From contig CAZGSG010000068.1 in assembly GCA_964528095.1 (NCBI GenBank), positions 1-23,116 on the forward strand: DNA of 23,116 bases, given 5' to 3'. Positions 16,395-23,116 of this stretch are shown piece by piece. The notes under the pieces were generated by a model. That model was not told the DNA's origin. It did not search any database and saw nothing but the letters and a program-made list of their open reading frames with translations. Every line of letters starts with the position of its first letter. Position 1 is the first letter of the stretch. The position numbers and the translations under genes were made by a program. Source of the stretch: CAZGSG01 sp964528095 (GTDB taxonomy: Bacteria; Bacteroidota; Bacteroidia; Chitinophagales; Chitinophagaceae).

Positions 16395-18113
16395 ATGCCA
16401 GATACTTTAGATGTACATATTAATAACAAAGCACAACAGCAAAATAGCTTTGATGCGATCGTTATTGGTTCAGGCATCAGTGGTGGCTGGGCAGCTAAAG
16501 AATTATGTGAAAAAGGATTGAAAGTATTGCTGCTCGAAAGAGGACGCAATTTTGAACATTTAAAGGATTATAAAACGGCCAGCAAAAACCCCTGGGAGTT
16601 TACTCACCGGGGCGCTACAACACAGGAACAAAAGAACAACTATCCTGTCATTCATCGGGGCTGGGCAGCAAGTGAAGCCGTAATGGACTACTGGGCCAAT
16701 GAAAAGGATAATCCCTATGCGGAAACAAAACCTTTTACATGGTGGCGTAGTTACCAACTGGGAGGACGGTCTATTCTATGGGGCCGTCAAAGCTATCGCC
16801 TCAGCGATCTTGACTTTGAAGCAAACAGTAAAGATGGCATTGCAATAGACTGGCCGATCCGTTATAAAGACCTTGCTCCCTGGTATGATCATGTCGAAAA
16901 ATTTGCCGGCATCAGTGGCTCTATCGAAGGCATCCCTCATTTACCCGATGGTCAGTTCCTGCCACCGATGGATCTGAATGTTGTTGAAAAAGACGTAGCA
17001 GCAAGGATCAAAAAATATTATAAAGGACAGCGGCATCTTATTATTGGTCGCACAGCCAACCTTACAGCAGCCATAGAAGGTAGAACGAATTGCCAGTACA
17101 GATCGAGATGCTGGGAGGGCTGTCCTTTCGGGGGCTATTTCAGTACCCAATCCTCTACCCTGCCGGCAGCATTAAAAACAAATAATCTCACTGTAAGACC
17201 TTTCTCTATTGCTACAAAGATCATTTACAATAAAGACACACAGCAAGCGAAAGGTGTAGAATTGCTGGATGCTGAAACCAATAAAACATATGAATTCAGT
17301 AGTAAAATTATTTTTGTTTGTGCATCAGCATTAAATTCCACCTGGTTACTATTCAACTCTGCCACTGATATCTGGCCGGGAGGCCTGGGCAGTAGTTCGG
17401 ATGAACTCGGGCATAATGTGATGGACCATCATTATAACCTGGGAGCATCAGGAGCTGTGGAGGGATATGAAGAAAACTATATTTATGGCAGAAGACCGAC
17501 TGGATTTTATGTTCCGCGCTTCGTCAATCTTGGCGGGGACAAACGAGATTATCTCCGGGGTTTTGGCTATCAGGGTGCAGCCAGCCGTTCCGGCTGGAGA
17601 AGGGAAATAGCCGAGCTCAATATTGGCGGCGATCTGAAAGATGCATTAGCAGAGCCGGGTGGATGGAATATCGGTGCCACAGGTTTTGGTGAAACATTGC
17701 CTTACCATGAAAATAAAATTGCACTGGATAAGAACTTAAAGGATAAATGGGGCCTTCCTGCATTGAATATGGATGCGGAAATAAAAGAGAACGAATGGAA
17801 GATGAGAAAAGATATTGTTGCTGAAATGAAAGAGATCCTGGAAATAGCCGGCGCAAAAAATGTGAATACCTGGGACAGCGGTCATGCCATGGGCCATGGG
17901 ATTCATGAGATGGGCACAGCCAGGATGGGACGCGATGCCAAAACATCCGTATTGAATAAAAATAACCAGGTATGGGATGCAAAGAACGTATTTGTGACGG
18001 ATGGTGCATGCATGACCTCCTCTGCCTGTCAGAATCCATCACTCACCTATATGGCACTTACTGCGAGAGCAGCCGATTTTGCGGTCAGCGAATTAAAAAA
18101 ACAAAATTTGTAA
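16395..18113 (+). CDS. GMC family FAD dehydrogenase, tandem paralogue (copy 2)
   Basis: A 572-residue paralogue of the preceding gene, roughly two thirds identical by eye over its whole length, with a leader about 11 residues longer (PDTLDVHINNKAQQQNS) before FAD-binding GSGISGGWAAKEL. The catalytic pair is His504 (GIHEMGTARMG) and Asn547 (ACQNPSLTYMA), and the CX5CX3CP cysteines are at 233, 239 and 243. No signal peptide is present. Differences cluster near the active site: HGIHEMG follows GHAMG rather than GYEVGM, and CQNPS replaces CVNPS. The two copies may therefore differ in substrate range. The small-subunit gene starts 51 bases downstream. All key residues are intact, so neither copy looks decayed. 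Confidence 0.9.
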   Translation: MPDTLDVHINNKAQQQNSFDAIVIGSGISGGWAAKELCEKGLKVLLLERGRNFEHLKDYKTASKNPWEFTHRGATTQEQKNNYPVIHRGWAASEAVMDYWANEKDNPYAETKPFTWWRSYQLGGRSILWGRQSYRLSDLDFEANSKDGIAIDWPIRYKDLAPWYDHVEKFAGISGSIEGIPHLPDGQFLPPMDLNVVEKDVAARIKKYYKGQRHLIIGRTANLTAAIEGRTNCQYRSRCWEGCPFGGYFSTQSSTLPAALKTNNLTVRPFSIATKIIYNKDTQQAKGVELLDAETNKTYEFSSKIIFVCASALNSTWLLFNSATDIWPGGLGSSSDELGHNVMDHHYNLGASGAVEGYEENYIYGRRPTGFYVPRFVNLGGDKRDYLRGFGYQGAASRSGWRREIAELNIGGDLKDALAEPGGWNIGATGFGETLPYHENKIALDKNLKDKWGLPALNMDAEIKENEWKMRKDIVAEMKEILEIAGAKNVNTWDSGHAMGHGIHEMGTARMGRDAKTSVLNKNNQVWDAKNVFVTDGACMTSSACQNPSLTYMALTARAADFAVSELKKQNL

Positions 18114-18164
18114 TTCCGGACAGGTATTACAGCTATGAATAATTGAACATTTTAAAATTGTAAT

Positions 18165-18800
18165 ATGGAACGCAGAGAACTTTTAAAAATGATCGCCCTG
18201 GCAACAGGCAGTGTATTTATTGGGGGAGAGTTGTTTCTTTCCGGTTGTACCAACCCACCTTCTATCGGCGGTTCAACCTTTAATGCTGATGATATCGCAT
18301 TCCTGGATGAAGTAGGTGAAACCATCCTGCCCAGGACCAAAACACCCGGAGCTAAAGATGCGGAGATTGGAAAGTTCATGGAAATAATGGTCAATGATAC
18401 CTATGATAAAAACAACCAGGATATCTTTCATGAAGGGATCAAAAAGCTGGACGAAGCATGTAAGAAAAAATATGATACCGGCTTTATGAAAGCTACTCCT
18501 GAACAACGGCATGAATTATTGGTAAGCCTTGATAAAGAAGCCAAAGAATATCAAAAAAGTAAAAGCGAGCTTGATAAAGAACAAAATGAAAAAGCAAAGG
18601 CGGAAAAGGCAAAGGGAAATAATGATTTCAAAAAAGAGACAAAACCAACACATTATTTTACCCAGATGAAACAATTGACGATGCTGGGCTTTTACACTTC
18701 CAAACCGGGAGCAACACAATCGCTGAGATATGAAGCTGTGCCGGCAAAATATGATGGCAATTTTCCTTATAAAAAGGGCGATCGTGCCTGGGCTGAATAA
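18165..18800 (+). CDS. Gluconate 2-dehydrogenase subunit 3 family protein, Tat lipoprotein hitchhiker subunit
   Basis: A 211-residue small subunit that partners GMC dehydrogenases. Residues 1-28 combine a twin-arginine motif (ERRELLKM) with a lipobox (FLSGC, Cys28), predicting Tat export followed by lipid anchoring. This fits the hitchhiker model, in which a signal-less FAD subunit is carried across with this protein. The family core appears at about 42-115 (DDIAFLDEVGETILPRTKTPGA) and 162-211 (THYFTQMKQLTMLGFYTSKPGA, then KGDRAWAE). Between them, residues 123-160 form a Lys/Glu-rich, probably helical insertion. It is 51 bases after the second GMC gene and 32 before the last TIM-barrel gene, so co-transcription is likely. 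Confidence 0.9.
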   Translation: MERRELLKMIALATGSVFIGGELFLSGCTNPPSIGGSTFNADDIAFLDEVGETILPRTKTPGAKDAEIGKFMEIMVNDTYDKNNQDIFHEGIKKLDEACKKKYDTGFMKATPEQRHELLVSLDKEAKEYQKSKSELDKEQNEKAKAEKAKGNNDFKKETKPTHYFTQMKQLTMLGFYTSKPGATQSLRYEAVPAKYDGNFPYKKGDRAWAE

Positions 18801-18832
18801 TTAACTTATTTAATAATCAAACGCTCCTGAAA

Positions 18833-19711
18833 ATGAATTATAAAAGAAGAGAACTCCTGAGAAATGGCGGCATGCTGGCAGCAGGCATTGCACTTGCTCC
18901 ATGGGCTTGTAAATTAATGCCCAAAGAAGCCGCAGAAGAAGCTGCAAAAAAAATAAGCAACTTTGGGCTGCAGCTTTATACATTGCGCGACGATTTGCCA
19001 AAAGACCCGAAAGGAGTATTGAAACAAATTGCCTCCTTTGGATACAAACAGGTAGAAGGATATGAAGGTGCGCAGGGCATGTTTTGGGGCATGAGCAATA
19101 CGGACTATAAAAAATACCTGGATGATCTTGGACTGAAAATGATATCCAGCCATTGTGATATCAACAAAGATTTTGAAAGAAAAGCCGCTGAAGCAGCAGC
19201 CATAGGAATGAAATACCTGGCCTGCCCCTGGAAAGGCCCGCAAAAGACATTGGATGATTTTAAAAAGATAGCCGCTGATTTTAACCTGAAGGGCGAAATA
19301 TGTAAAAAGAACGGAATCCGTTTTGCCTATCACAACCATGCTTATTCCTTTGAACAACTGGAGGGACAATACCCTCAGGATGTGATGATGAATAATACAG
19401 ATGCGGCCCTGGTAGATTATGAAATGGATATCTATTGGGTAGTTACTGCCAAACAGGACCCAGAAGCGTGGTTAAAAAAATATAAAGGGCGCTTCCGGCT
19501 CTGTCATGTAAAGGACCGTACAAAAGGCTCCACTGAAGCCGCCGATTCCTGCGATCTTGGAAAAGGAAGTATTGATTTTCCCAAGATCCTGAAAACCGCC
19601 AGTCAGAATGGAATGGAATATTATATAGTTGAGCAGGAAAGATATGATGGCACTACTCCATTGAAATCTGCTGAAGCCGGAGCAGCCTATATGAAAAATT
19701 TATCCCTGTAA
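18833..19711 (+). CDS. Tat-exported sugar phosphate isomerase/epimerase-like TIM-barrel protein
   Basis: A 292-residue xylose-isomerase-like TIM-barrel protein, the last gene of the plus-strand set. The N-terminus has a twin-arginine signal (YKRRELLRNGG, hydrophobic run to about residue 25). Cys26 in APWAC could be a non-canonical lipidation site. The barrel begins with FGLQLYTLRDDL (44-55). Probable metal-binding residues are His167 and His169 (YHNH), Asp199 (YEMDIYW), His225 (CHVKD) and Glu267 (IVEQE). The phosphate-enzyme name is inherited from the family, and a periplasmic protein is unlikely to use sugar phosphates. A lyase or hydratase acting on a 3-keto glycoside is a reasonable inference. 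Its 3' end overlaps the convergent glycosyltransferase gene by 12 bases. Confidence 0.88.
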   Translation: MNYKRRELLRNGGMLAAGIALAPWACKLMPKEAAEEAAKKISNFGLQLYTLRDDLPKDPKGVLKQIASFGYKQVEGYEGAQGMFWGMSNTDYKKYLDDLGLKMISSHCDINKDFERKAAEAAAIGMKYLACPWKGPQKTLDDFKKIAADFNLKGEICKKNGIRFAYHNHAYSFEQLEGQYPQDVMMNNTDAALVDYEMDIYWVVTAKQDPEAWLKKYKGRFRLCHVKDRTKGSTEAADSCDLGKGSIDFPKILKTASQNGMEYYIVEQERYDGTTPLKSAEAGAAYMKNLSL

Positions 19712-20743
19712 ATGATCGGATAACCTGGCCAGTGCTTCTTCAAGGCACTGGCCTTTACTTATTTTTTCCGCCAGTTCAAACATATTATTCTGCATATCGG
19801 TGTACTGCTGCGTTGTCAGCGCACTGATCCTTTCTTGTATTTCATACAGACTGTTGACAACTATCCCGATTCCATATTTTTCAATCAATGGCGCCGAAGC
19901 AGCCGATGCAGGCACGATCAGGGGCAGCTTGCTTACAATATACAAAGACAGTTTGTGATGACTGATATACTGCATGTAATCGCCCATACTACCACCCCCT
20001 GTCCCATCTATACTTTCTCCATCCCATACCAGTCCAAAAGATCCCTGTAATTTACCAGGCATATCGTATGGTGCCGATACACCATGATAGGTTACGCCAG
20101 CCTGGTCTGTCATAGCCTGTGTTATCCCTTCACCATATAAATGAAAATGAAGTCGGGGCGACTCCTTTTCCAGCAGATGCAAATGTTTTAAAAAACCACT
20201 TTTTTCAAGGTTACCGGCAAATGCTATCTCATAAGATATTTGCCGTTGCAGGACAAGCGGTTTCGTCAGGAAATCAAAGAATTCAATAATACCCGATTTG
20301 CTTTCTGGTATTTTTGTTTTCAGCCATTGCTGCATTCGCTCGTTATGCACAATAAAATACCTGAAATGCTGAAAGAACCTGATTTCTTTATTCAATAAAT
20401 CAGGGTTTCCATCTTTTAACCCGTCGATGTCGGCAATAAGACAGACCATCCGGGTATTTTTCTTTTTATTGAGCAGGCAGATCAGCCATTTGTCCATTCG
20501 CCCGTACGAAGGAAAGATAAAAACAATAGTGGCCGGTTTTGTAATAGAAAAAAAAACCTCAGCCAAAAATAAGGCCCTGCCGAGCTTTGCCTTAAAGGAA
20601 AAATTCCGCTGATGAGGAAATAATACCGGCTGGTATCCATTGGCCAGTAATACCTTTTCTGCATCCACGCAGCCGATTCCTCCATGGAAATAATCATTTT
20701 GGAGAAACTGCTGGAGAAAATATTTTTTATCAGGCGCTTGCAT
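19700..20743 (-). CDS. Glycosyltransferase, resembling beta-1,6-galactofuranosyltransferases
   Basis: A 347-residue soluble GT-B-like glycosyltransferase. I recognise the general layout of bacterial galactofuranosyltransferase-type proteins: an N-terminal domain with IVFIFPSYGRMDKWL near residue 93, an acceptor-side domain, and a C-terminal half with FAGNLEKSGFL near 194, HLYGEG near 220, GLVWDGESIDG near 237, and HHKLSLYIVSKLPLIVPASAA near 261-281, which is the nucleotide-sugar-binding region. The exact sugar cannot be read from sequence. It transcribes away from the ABC export genes, with 112 bases between starts, and probably builds the polysaccharide they export. Its last codons overlap the convergent TIM-barrel gene by 12 bases and also contain that operon's terminator. 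Confidence 0.78.
   Translation of the reverse strand: MQAPDKKYFLQQFLQNDYFHGGIGCVDAEKVLLANGYQPVLFPHQRNFSFKAKLGRALFLAEVFFSITKPATIVFIFPSYGRMDKWLICLLNKKKNTRMVCLIADIDGLKDGNPDLLNKEIRFFQHFRYFIVHNERMQQWLKTKIPESKSGIIEFFDFLTKPLVLQRQISYEIAFAGNLEKSGFLKHLHLLEKESPRLHFHLYGEGITQAMTDQAGVTYHGVSAPYDMPGKLQGSFGLVWDGESIDGTGGGSMGDYMQYISHHKLSLYIVSKLPLIVPASAASAPLIEKYGIGIVVNSLYEIQERISALTTQQYTDMQNNMFELAEKISKGQCLEEALARLSDHLQG
19727..19767 (+). terminator. Rho-independent terminator of the plus-strand operon, inside the convergent gene
   Basis: A perfect 9-bp stem, GGCCAGTGC (19727-19735) with GCACTGGCC (19745-19753), loop of nine bases, is followed by an interrupted T tract (TTTACTTATTTTTT). It lies 16 bases after the stop of the last plus-strand gene, in the right orientation to end that transcript. 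It is wholly within the 3' coding part of the glycosyltransferase on the other strand. Confidence 0.68.
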
Positions 20744-20855
20744 TTTATTATACCGGATATGAATTTCCAGGATTAATTAAAGCCATCTTTGGCTTGCCGG
20801 GTAAAAACAAAAATATAACGTTTTGCCTATCTTTACCGCGATCCCTCATACTATC

Positions 20856-21680
20856 ATGAAAGAACAGGAAATAAAAATCGTTCCGCTACGCTCCTTTTCC
20901 TTAAATCTTACGGAAATATGGGAAAACAGGGAATTACTTTACTTCTTCGTCTGGAGAGATGTAAAGGTAAAATATCGCCAAACATTTCTTGGTATTTTAT
21001 GGGCAATTCTTCAGCCCCTTTTGTTGATGGCCATTTTTTATGTAGTGTTTTTTCGGGCGCTTAAAATAACTTCAGAGATCAGTTACCCTGTATATACACT
21101 TGCGGCGCTGGTTTTTTGGGGACTTTTTTCTTCCGGTATCAGCCATAGTAGTGAAAGCCTGCTAAGTAGTGCGCCAATGATCAGAAAGATCTATTTTCCA
21201 AGGTTGCTCATTCCTTTGTCTACACTAATAGCTTCTTTAATCGATTTTTTTATTGCCTTTTTATTATTTCTTATTATACTACTCGTATTCCGGCAACCCG
21301 TGAACTGGAATGCTGTCTGGTGTTTTCCAATAGCCTTATTGGTCACTTTTTTTTCCTCTATGGGAATAGGAATGTTCCTTGCCGCGCTAAATGTAAAATA
21401 TCGTGATTTTCGCTACCTGCTACCATTTGCGATGCAATTACTCTTTTTTGGGTCCCAAATTGTCTATTCCATTCATGCTCTAGATACATATAATCAGTGG
21501 ATCGTTTCATTGTTCTATCTCAATCCGCTTAATGGCGCTCTTGAATTAATCAGGTATGGCCTGTCGGCATCAATCAATTGGACTGGTGTCCTGATCAGCT
21601 TATTTTCTCTTCTTGTATGCCTGGCAACTGGTTTTTATTATTTTAGAAAGACAGAAAATTCTTTTGCTGATATATTGTAA
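20856..21680 (+). CDS. ABC-2 type polysaccharide export permease (Wzm-like)
   Basis: The membrane subunit of an ABC exporter for O-antigen or similar undecaprenyl-linked polysaccharide. It has 274 residues from the ATG at 20856; a TTG 33 bases upstream keeps the frame open but adds residues unlike the family. The N-terminal amphipathic region WENRELLYFFVWRDVKVKYRQTFLG followed by ILWAILQPLL is the classic Wzm/TagG opening (around residues 17-50), and about six membrane segments follow. The ATPase gene starts 3 bases after the stop, so the pair is certainly one unit. No SD sequence is visible, as usual in this phylum. Confidence 0.92.
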   Translation: MKEQEIKIVPLRSFSLNLTEIWENRELLYFFVWRDVKVKYRQTFLGILWAILQPLLLMAIFYVVFFRALKITSEISYPVYTLAALVFWGLFSSGISHSSESLLSSAPMIRKIYFPRLLIPLSTLIASLIDFFIAFLLFLIILLVFRQPVNWNAVWCFPIALLVTFFSSMGIGMFLAALNVKYRDFRYLLPFAMQLLFFGSQIVYSIHALDTYNQWIVSLFYLNPLNGALELIRYGLSASINWTGVLISLFSLLVCLATGFYYFRKTENSFADIL

Positions 21681-21683
21681 ACC

Positions 21684-22946
21684 ATGAAACCCGTAATAGA
21701 AATAACCCAATTGAGCAAACAATATAAGCTAGGGATAAAGGCTCCCTATCTTACTTTCAGGGATGCCATTATGGGGGCCTTTAAAACAGGACTACAGCAA
21801 AAAGAAAAAAAAGCAAGCGAATTTTGGGCATTGGAAGACATCAATCTCCAGATAAACCAGGGAGAAAGGGTTGCAATAATTGGCAGGAATGGAGCCGGTA
21901 AAAGTACATTACTAAAAATACTAAGTCGTATTACTTACCCTACAAAGGGTGAAGCAATCATCCGTGGACGCCTGGCGAGTCTATTGGAAGTTGGCACAGG
22001 TTTTCATCCTGAATTGACAGGAAGAGAAAATATTTTCCTGAATGGTTCCATATTGGGTTTAAAAAAAACAGAGATCAATAAGCACTTTGACGCTATCGTT
22101 GATTTTAGTGGTGTAGCGCTTTTTTTAGATACTCCTATAAAAAACTATAGCAGTGGAATGCAAATGAGACTGGCTTTTGCCGTTGCTGCTCACTTGGAAC
22201 CTGAAATACTTTTAATCGATGAAGTACTGGCGGTTGGGGACTGGGAATTCCAGAAAAAATGCATTGGCAAAATGGAAGAGGTCAGTAAGACGCATGGACG
22301 CACTATTTTATTTGTAAGTCACAATATGGAAGCGGTAAATCGGTTGTGCGACCGGGCTGTATTACTTGAACATGGTAAAGTGAAATTATCAGATAGTGTT
22401 AATAATGTAACAAAAGAATATTTAAAGAATGAGTTTGGCTCTAACGCCATAAGAAGATGGGATCTTGAACAATTCGCTCCTGGTAATGAAAAAATACGAT
22501 TAATAGAAGCAATTGTTCATGATAAAGATGCCAATGCAAGTGAACTATTTGATGCGACGGCTTTAATTGGTATTAGTTTTTCCTTCTCGGTAAAACAAAC
22601 CTTACCACCATTCACACATGGTATTTCAGTATTCGACGCATCGGGGAATAATATTTTTAATGCGCATGATGTATCCTCTTTAATACGATTATCAGACAGA
22701 TCGCCCGGAAAATACCAGGTCACCGCCTGGATACCTGAAAATCTATTGGCAGAAGGATCCTATTCCGTACACATCGCGGCAATGGAGGTATCCGGCACTA
22801 ATATCATTCATTTCCTCGAACCGGATTGTGTTGCGTTTAATATTACTGATAAAATATCCGGAAATTCTGCGAGGGGAAATTATACAGGGTCATTCCCGGG
22901 AATTGTGCGCCCTAAATTAGTTTGGCAAAGCAAAAAATACGAATAA
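21684..22946 (+). CDS. ABC polysaccharide exporter ATPase with C-terminal carbohydrate-binding domain (Wzt-like)
   Basis: The ATPase partner of the Wzm-like permease, 420 residues. The nucleotide-binding domain (about 1-245) shows Walker A GRNGAGKST (67-75), the signature YSSGM (155-159), Walker B ILLIDE (175-180) and the switch His213 (VSHN). The extra C-terminal domain (about 260-418) is a beta-sandwich of the Wzt_C type, which in the O8/O9a systems of Escherichia coli recognises the capped end of the finished chain before export. That domain implies a chain with a terminal modification. A probable methyltransferase gene starts 2 bases after the stop, which would fit such a cap. The start is 3 bases after the permease stop. 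Confidence 0.93.
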   Translation: MKPVIEITQLSKQYKLGIKAPYLTFRDAIMGAFKTGLQQKEKKASEFWALEDINLQINQGERVAIIGRNGAGKSTLLKILSRITYPTKGEAIIRGRLASLLEVGTGFHPELTGRENIFLNGSILGLKKTEINKHFDAIVDFSGVALFLDTPIKNYSSGMQMRLAFAVAAHLEPEILLIDEVLAVGDWEFQKKCIGKMEEVSKTHGRTILFVSHNMEAVNRLCDRAVLLEHGKVKLSDSVNNVTKEYLKNEFGSNAIRRWDLEQFAPGNEKIRLIEAIVHDKDANASELFDATALIGISFSFSVKQTLPPFTHGISVFDASGNNIFNAHDVSSLIRLSDRSPGKYQVTAWIPENLLAEGSYSVHIAAMEVSGTNIIHFLEPDCVAFNITDKISGNSARGNYTGSFPGIVRPKLVWQSKKYE

Positions 22947-22948
22947 GA

Positions 22949-23116
22949 ATGAAAAACCTGATAGAACGCTTTTGCCTTCGCTATTTAAAGAAAAAATATG
23001 TATCGCTTGAAAGAAGTAGACTGACTTATGACCATGACTTACTCTACACTTATCATAATGCAGATTTTATTCAGGACCCGGAGTTTCAGGAGGCTTACAG
23101 GTTAGCCAAATCGGTG
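22949..23116 (+). CDS. Probable TylF/MycF-type SAM-dependent methyltransferase, 3' end cut by window edge
   Basis: An ATG two bases after the Wzt-like stop opens a frame that stays open for 56 codons to the window end. The protein begins MKNLIERFCLRYLKKKYV and continues with LYTYHNADFIQDPEFQEAYRLAKSV. The stretch DPEFQEAYRLAK resembles the N-terminal lid region of TylF/MycF-type O-methyltransferases found in polysaccharide clusters. The catalytic SAM-binding core lies beyond the window, so the family call is tentative, but the frame, spacing and operon context make the gene itself likely. In Wzt_C-type systems a methyl cap on the chain end is a known export signal. Confidence 0.6.
   Translation, partial: MKNLIERFCLRYLKKKYVSLERSRLTYDHDLLYTYHNADFIQDPEFQEAYRLAKSV

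Noticed and set aside
20823..20855. TTG-initiated N-terminal extension of the Wzm-like permease
   Set aside because: The ATG at 20856 gives the usual family start. The extension uses a rare start codon and adds unrelated residues.

Overview
The window looks like chromosome from a member of the Bacteroidota, most likely family Chitinophagaceae. The reasons are moderate-to-low GC, almost no Shine-Dalgarno sequences, a TAnnTTTG-like -7 element before pfkA, many lipoproteins, and protein families typical of that group (CtlX-type hydrolase, DUF1684, DUF1080, Tat-exported sugar isomerase-like proteins). This placement comes from reading the proteins, not from a database search.

Left part (1-8500), housekeeping and mixed: a 5'-truncated citrulline-hydrolase-like gene (ctlX family), a secreted DUF1684 protein, a convergent S9A prolyl oligopeptidase, an unrecognised secreted protein, the glycolytic pair pfkA and pyk with a clear intrinsic terminator after pyk, and a rhomboid protease. 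An unusual nested inverted repeat (8532-8742) lies between the rhomboid gene and the next block.

Middle part (8776-19711), the most interesting region: two divergent gene sets that read as one pathway for oxidative breakdown of glycosides through 3-keto intermediates. The minus-strand set (12233 down to 8776) encodes a cytoplasmic Gfo/Idh/MocA oxidoreductase, a cytoplasmic TIM-barrel isomerase/epimerase-like enzyme, a lipoprotein cytochrome c and a DUF1080 (3-keto-disaccharide hydrolase family) lipoprotein. The plus-strand set encodes an MFS permease of the nucleoside:H+ symporter family, a Tat-exported TIM-barrel protein, two tandem GMC flavoprotein dehydrogenases, a Tat lipoprotein small subunit of the gluconate 2-dehydrogenase subunit 3 family, and a second Tat-exported TIM-barrel protein. 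Inferred scheme: the signal-less GMC subunits ride out with the Tat small subunit and oxidise glycosides at C3. Electrons pass to the cytochrome c, and DUF1080 or TIM-barrel enzymes cleave the 3-keto glycoside. The permease imports the keto sugar and the Gfo/Idh enzyme reduces it in the cytoplasm. There is no glycoside hydrolase, SusC/SusD pair or regulator in the locus. A plus-strand terminator follows, embedded in the coding end of the convergent neighbour.

Right part (19700-23116), start of a surface polysaccharide cluster: a glycosyltransferase resembling galactofuranosyltransferases, a Wzm-type ABC permease, a Wzt-type ATPase with a C-terminal carbohydrate-binding domain, and the first 56 codons of a probable TylF-type methyltransferase cut by the window edge.

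No rRNA, tRNA, CRISPR array, insertion sequence or prophage gene was seen. No gene-free stretch exceeds 300 bases.
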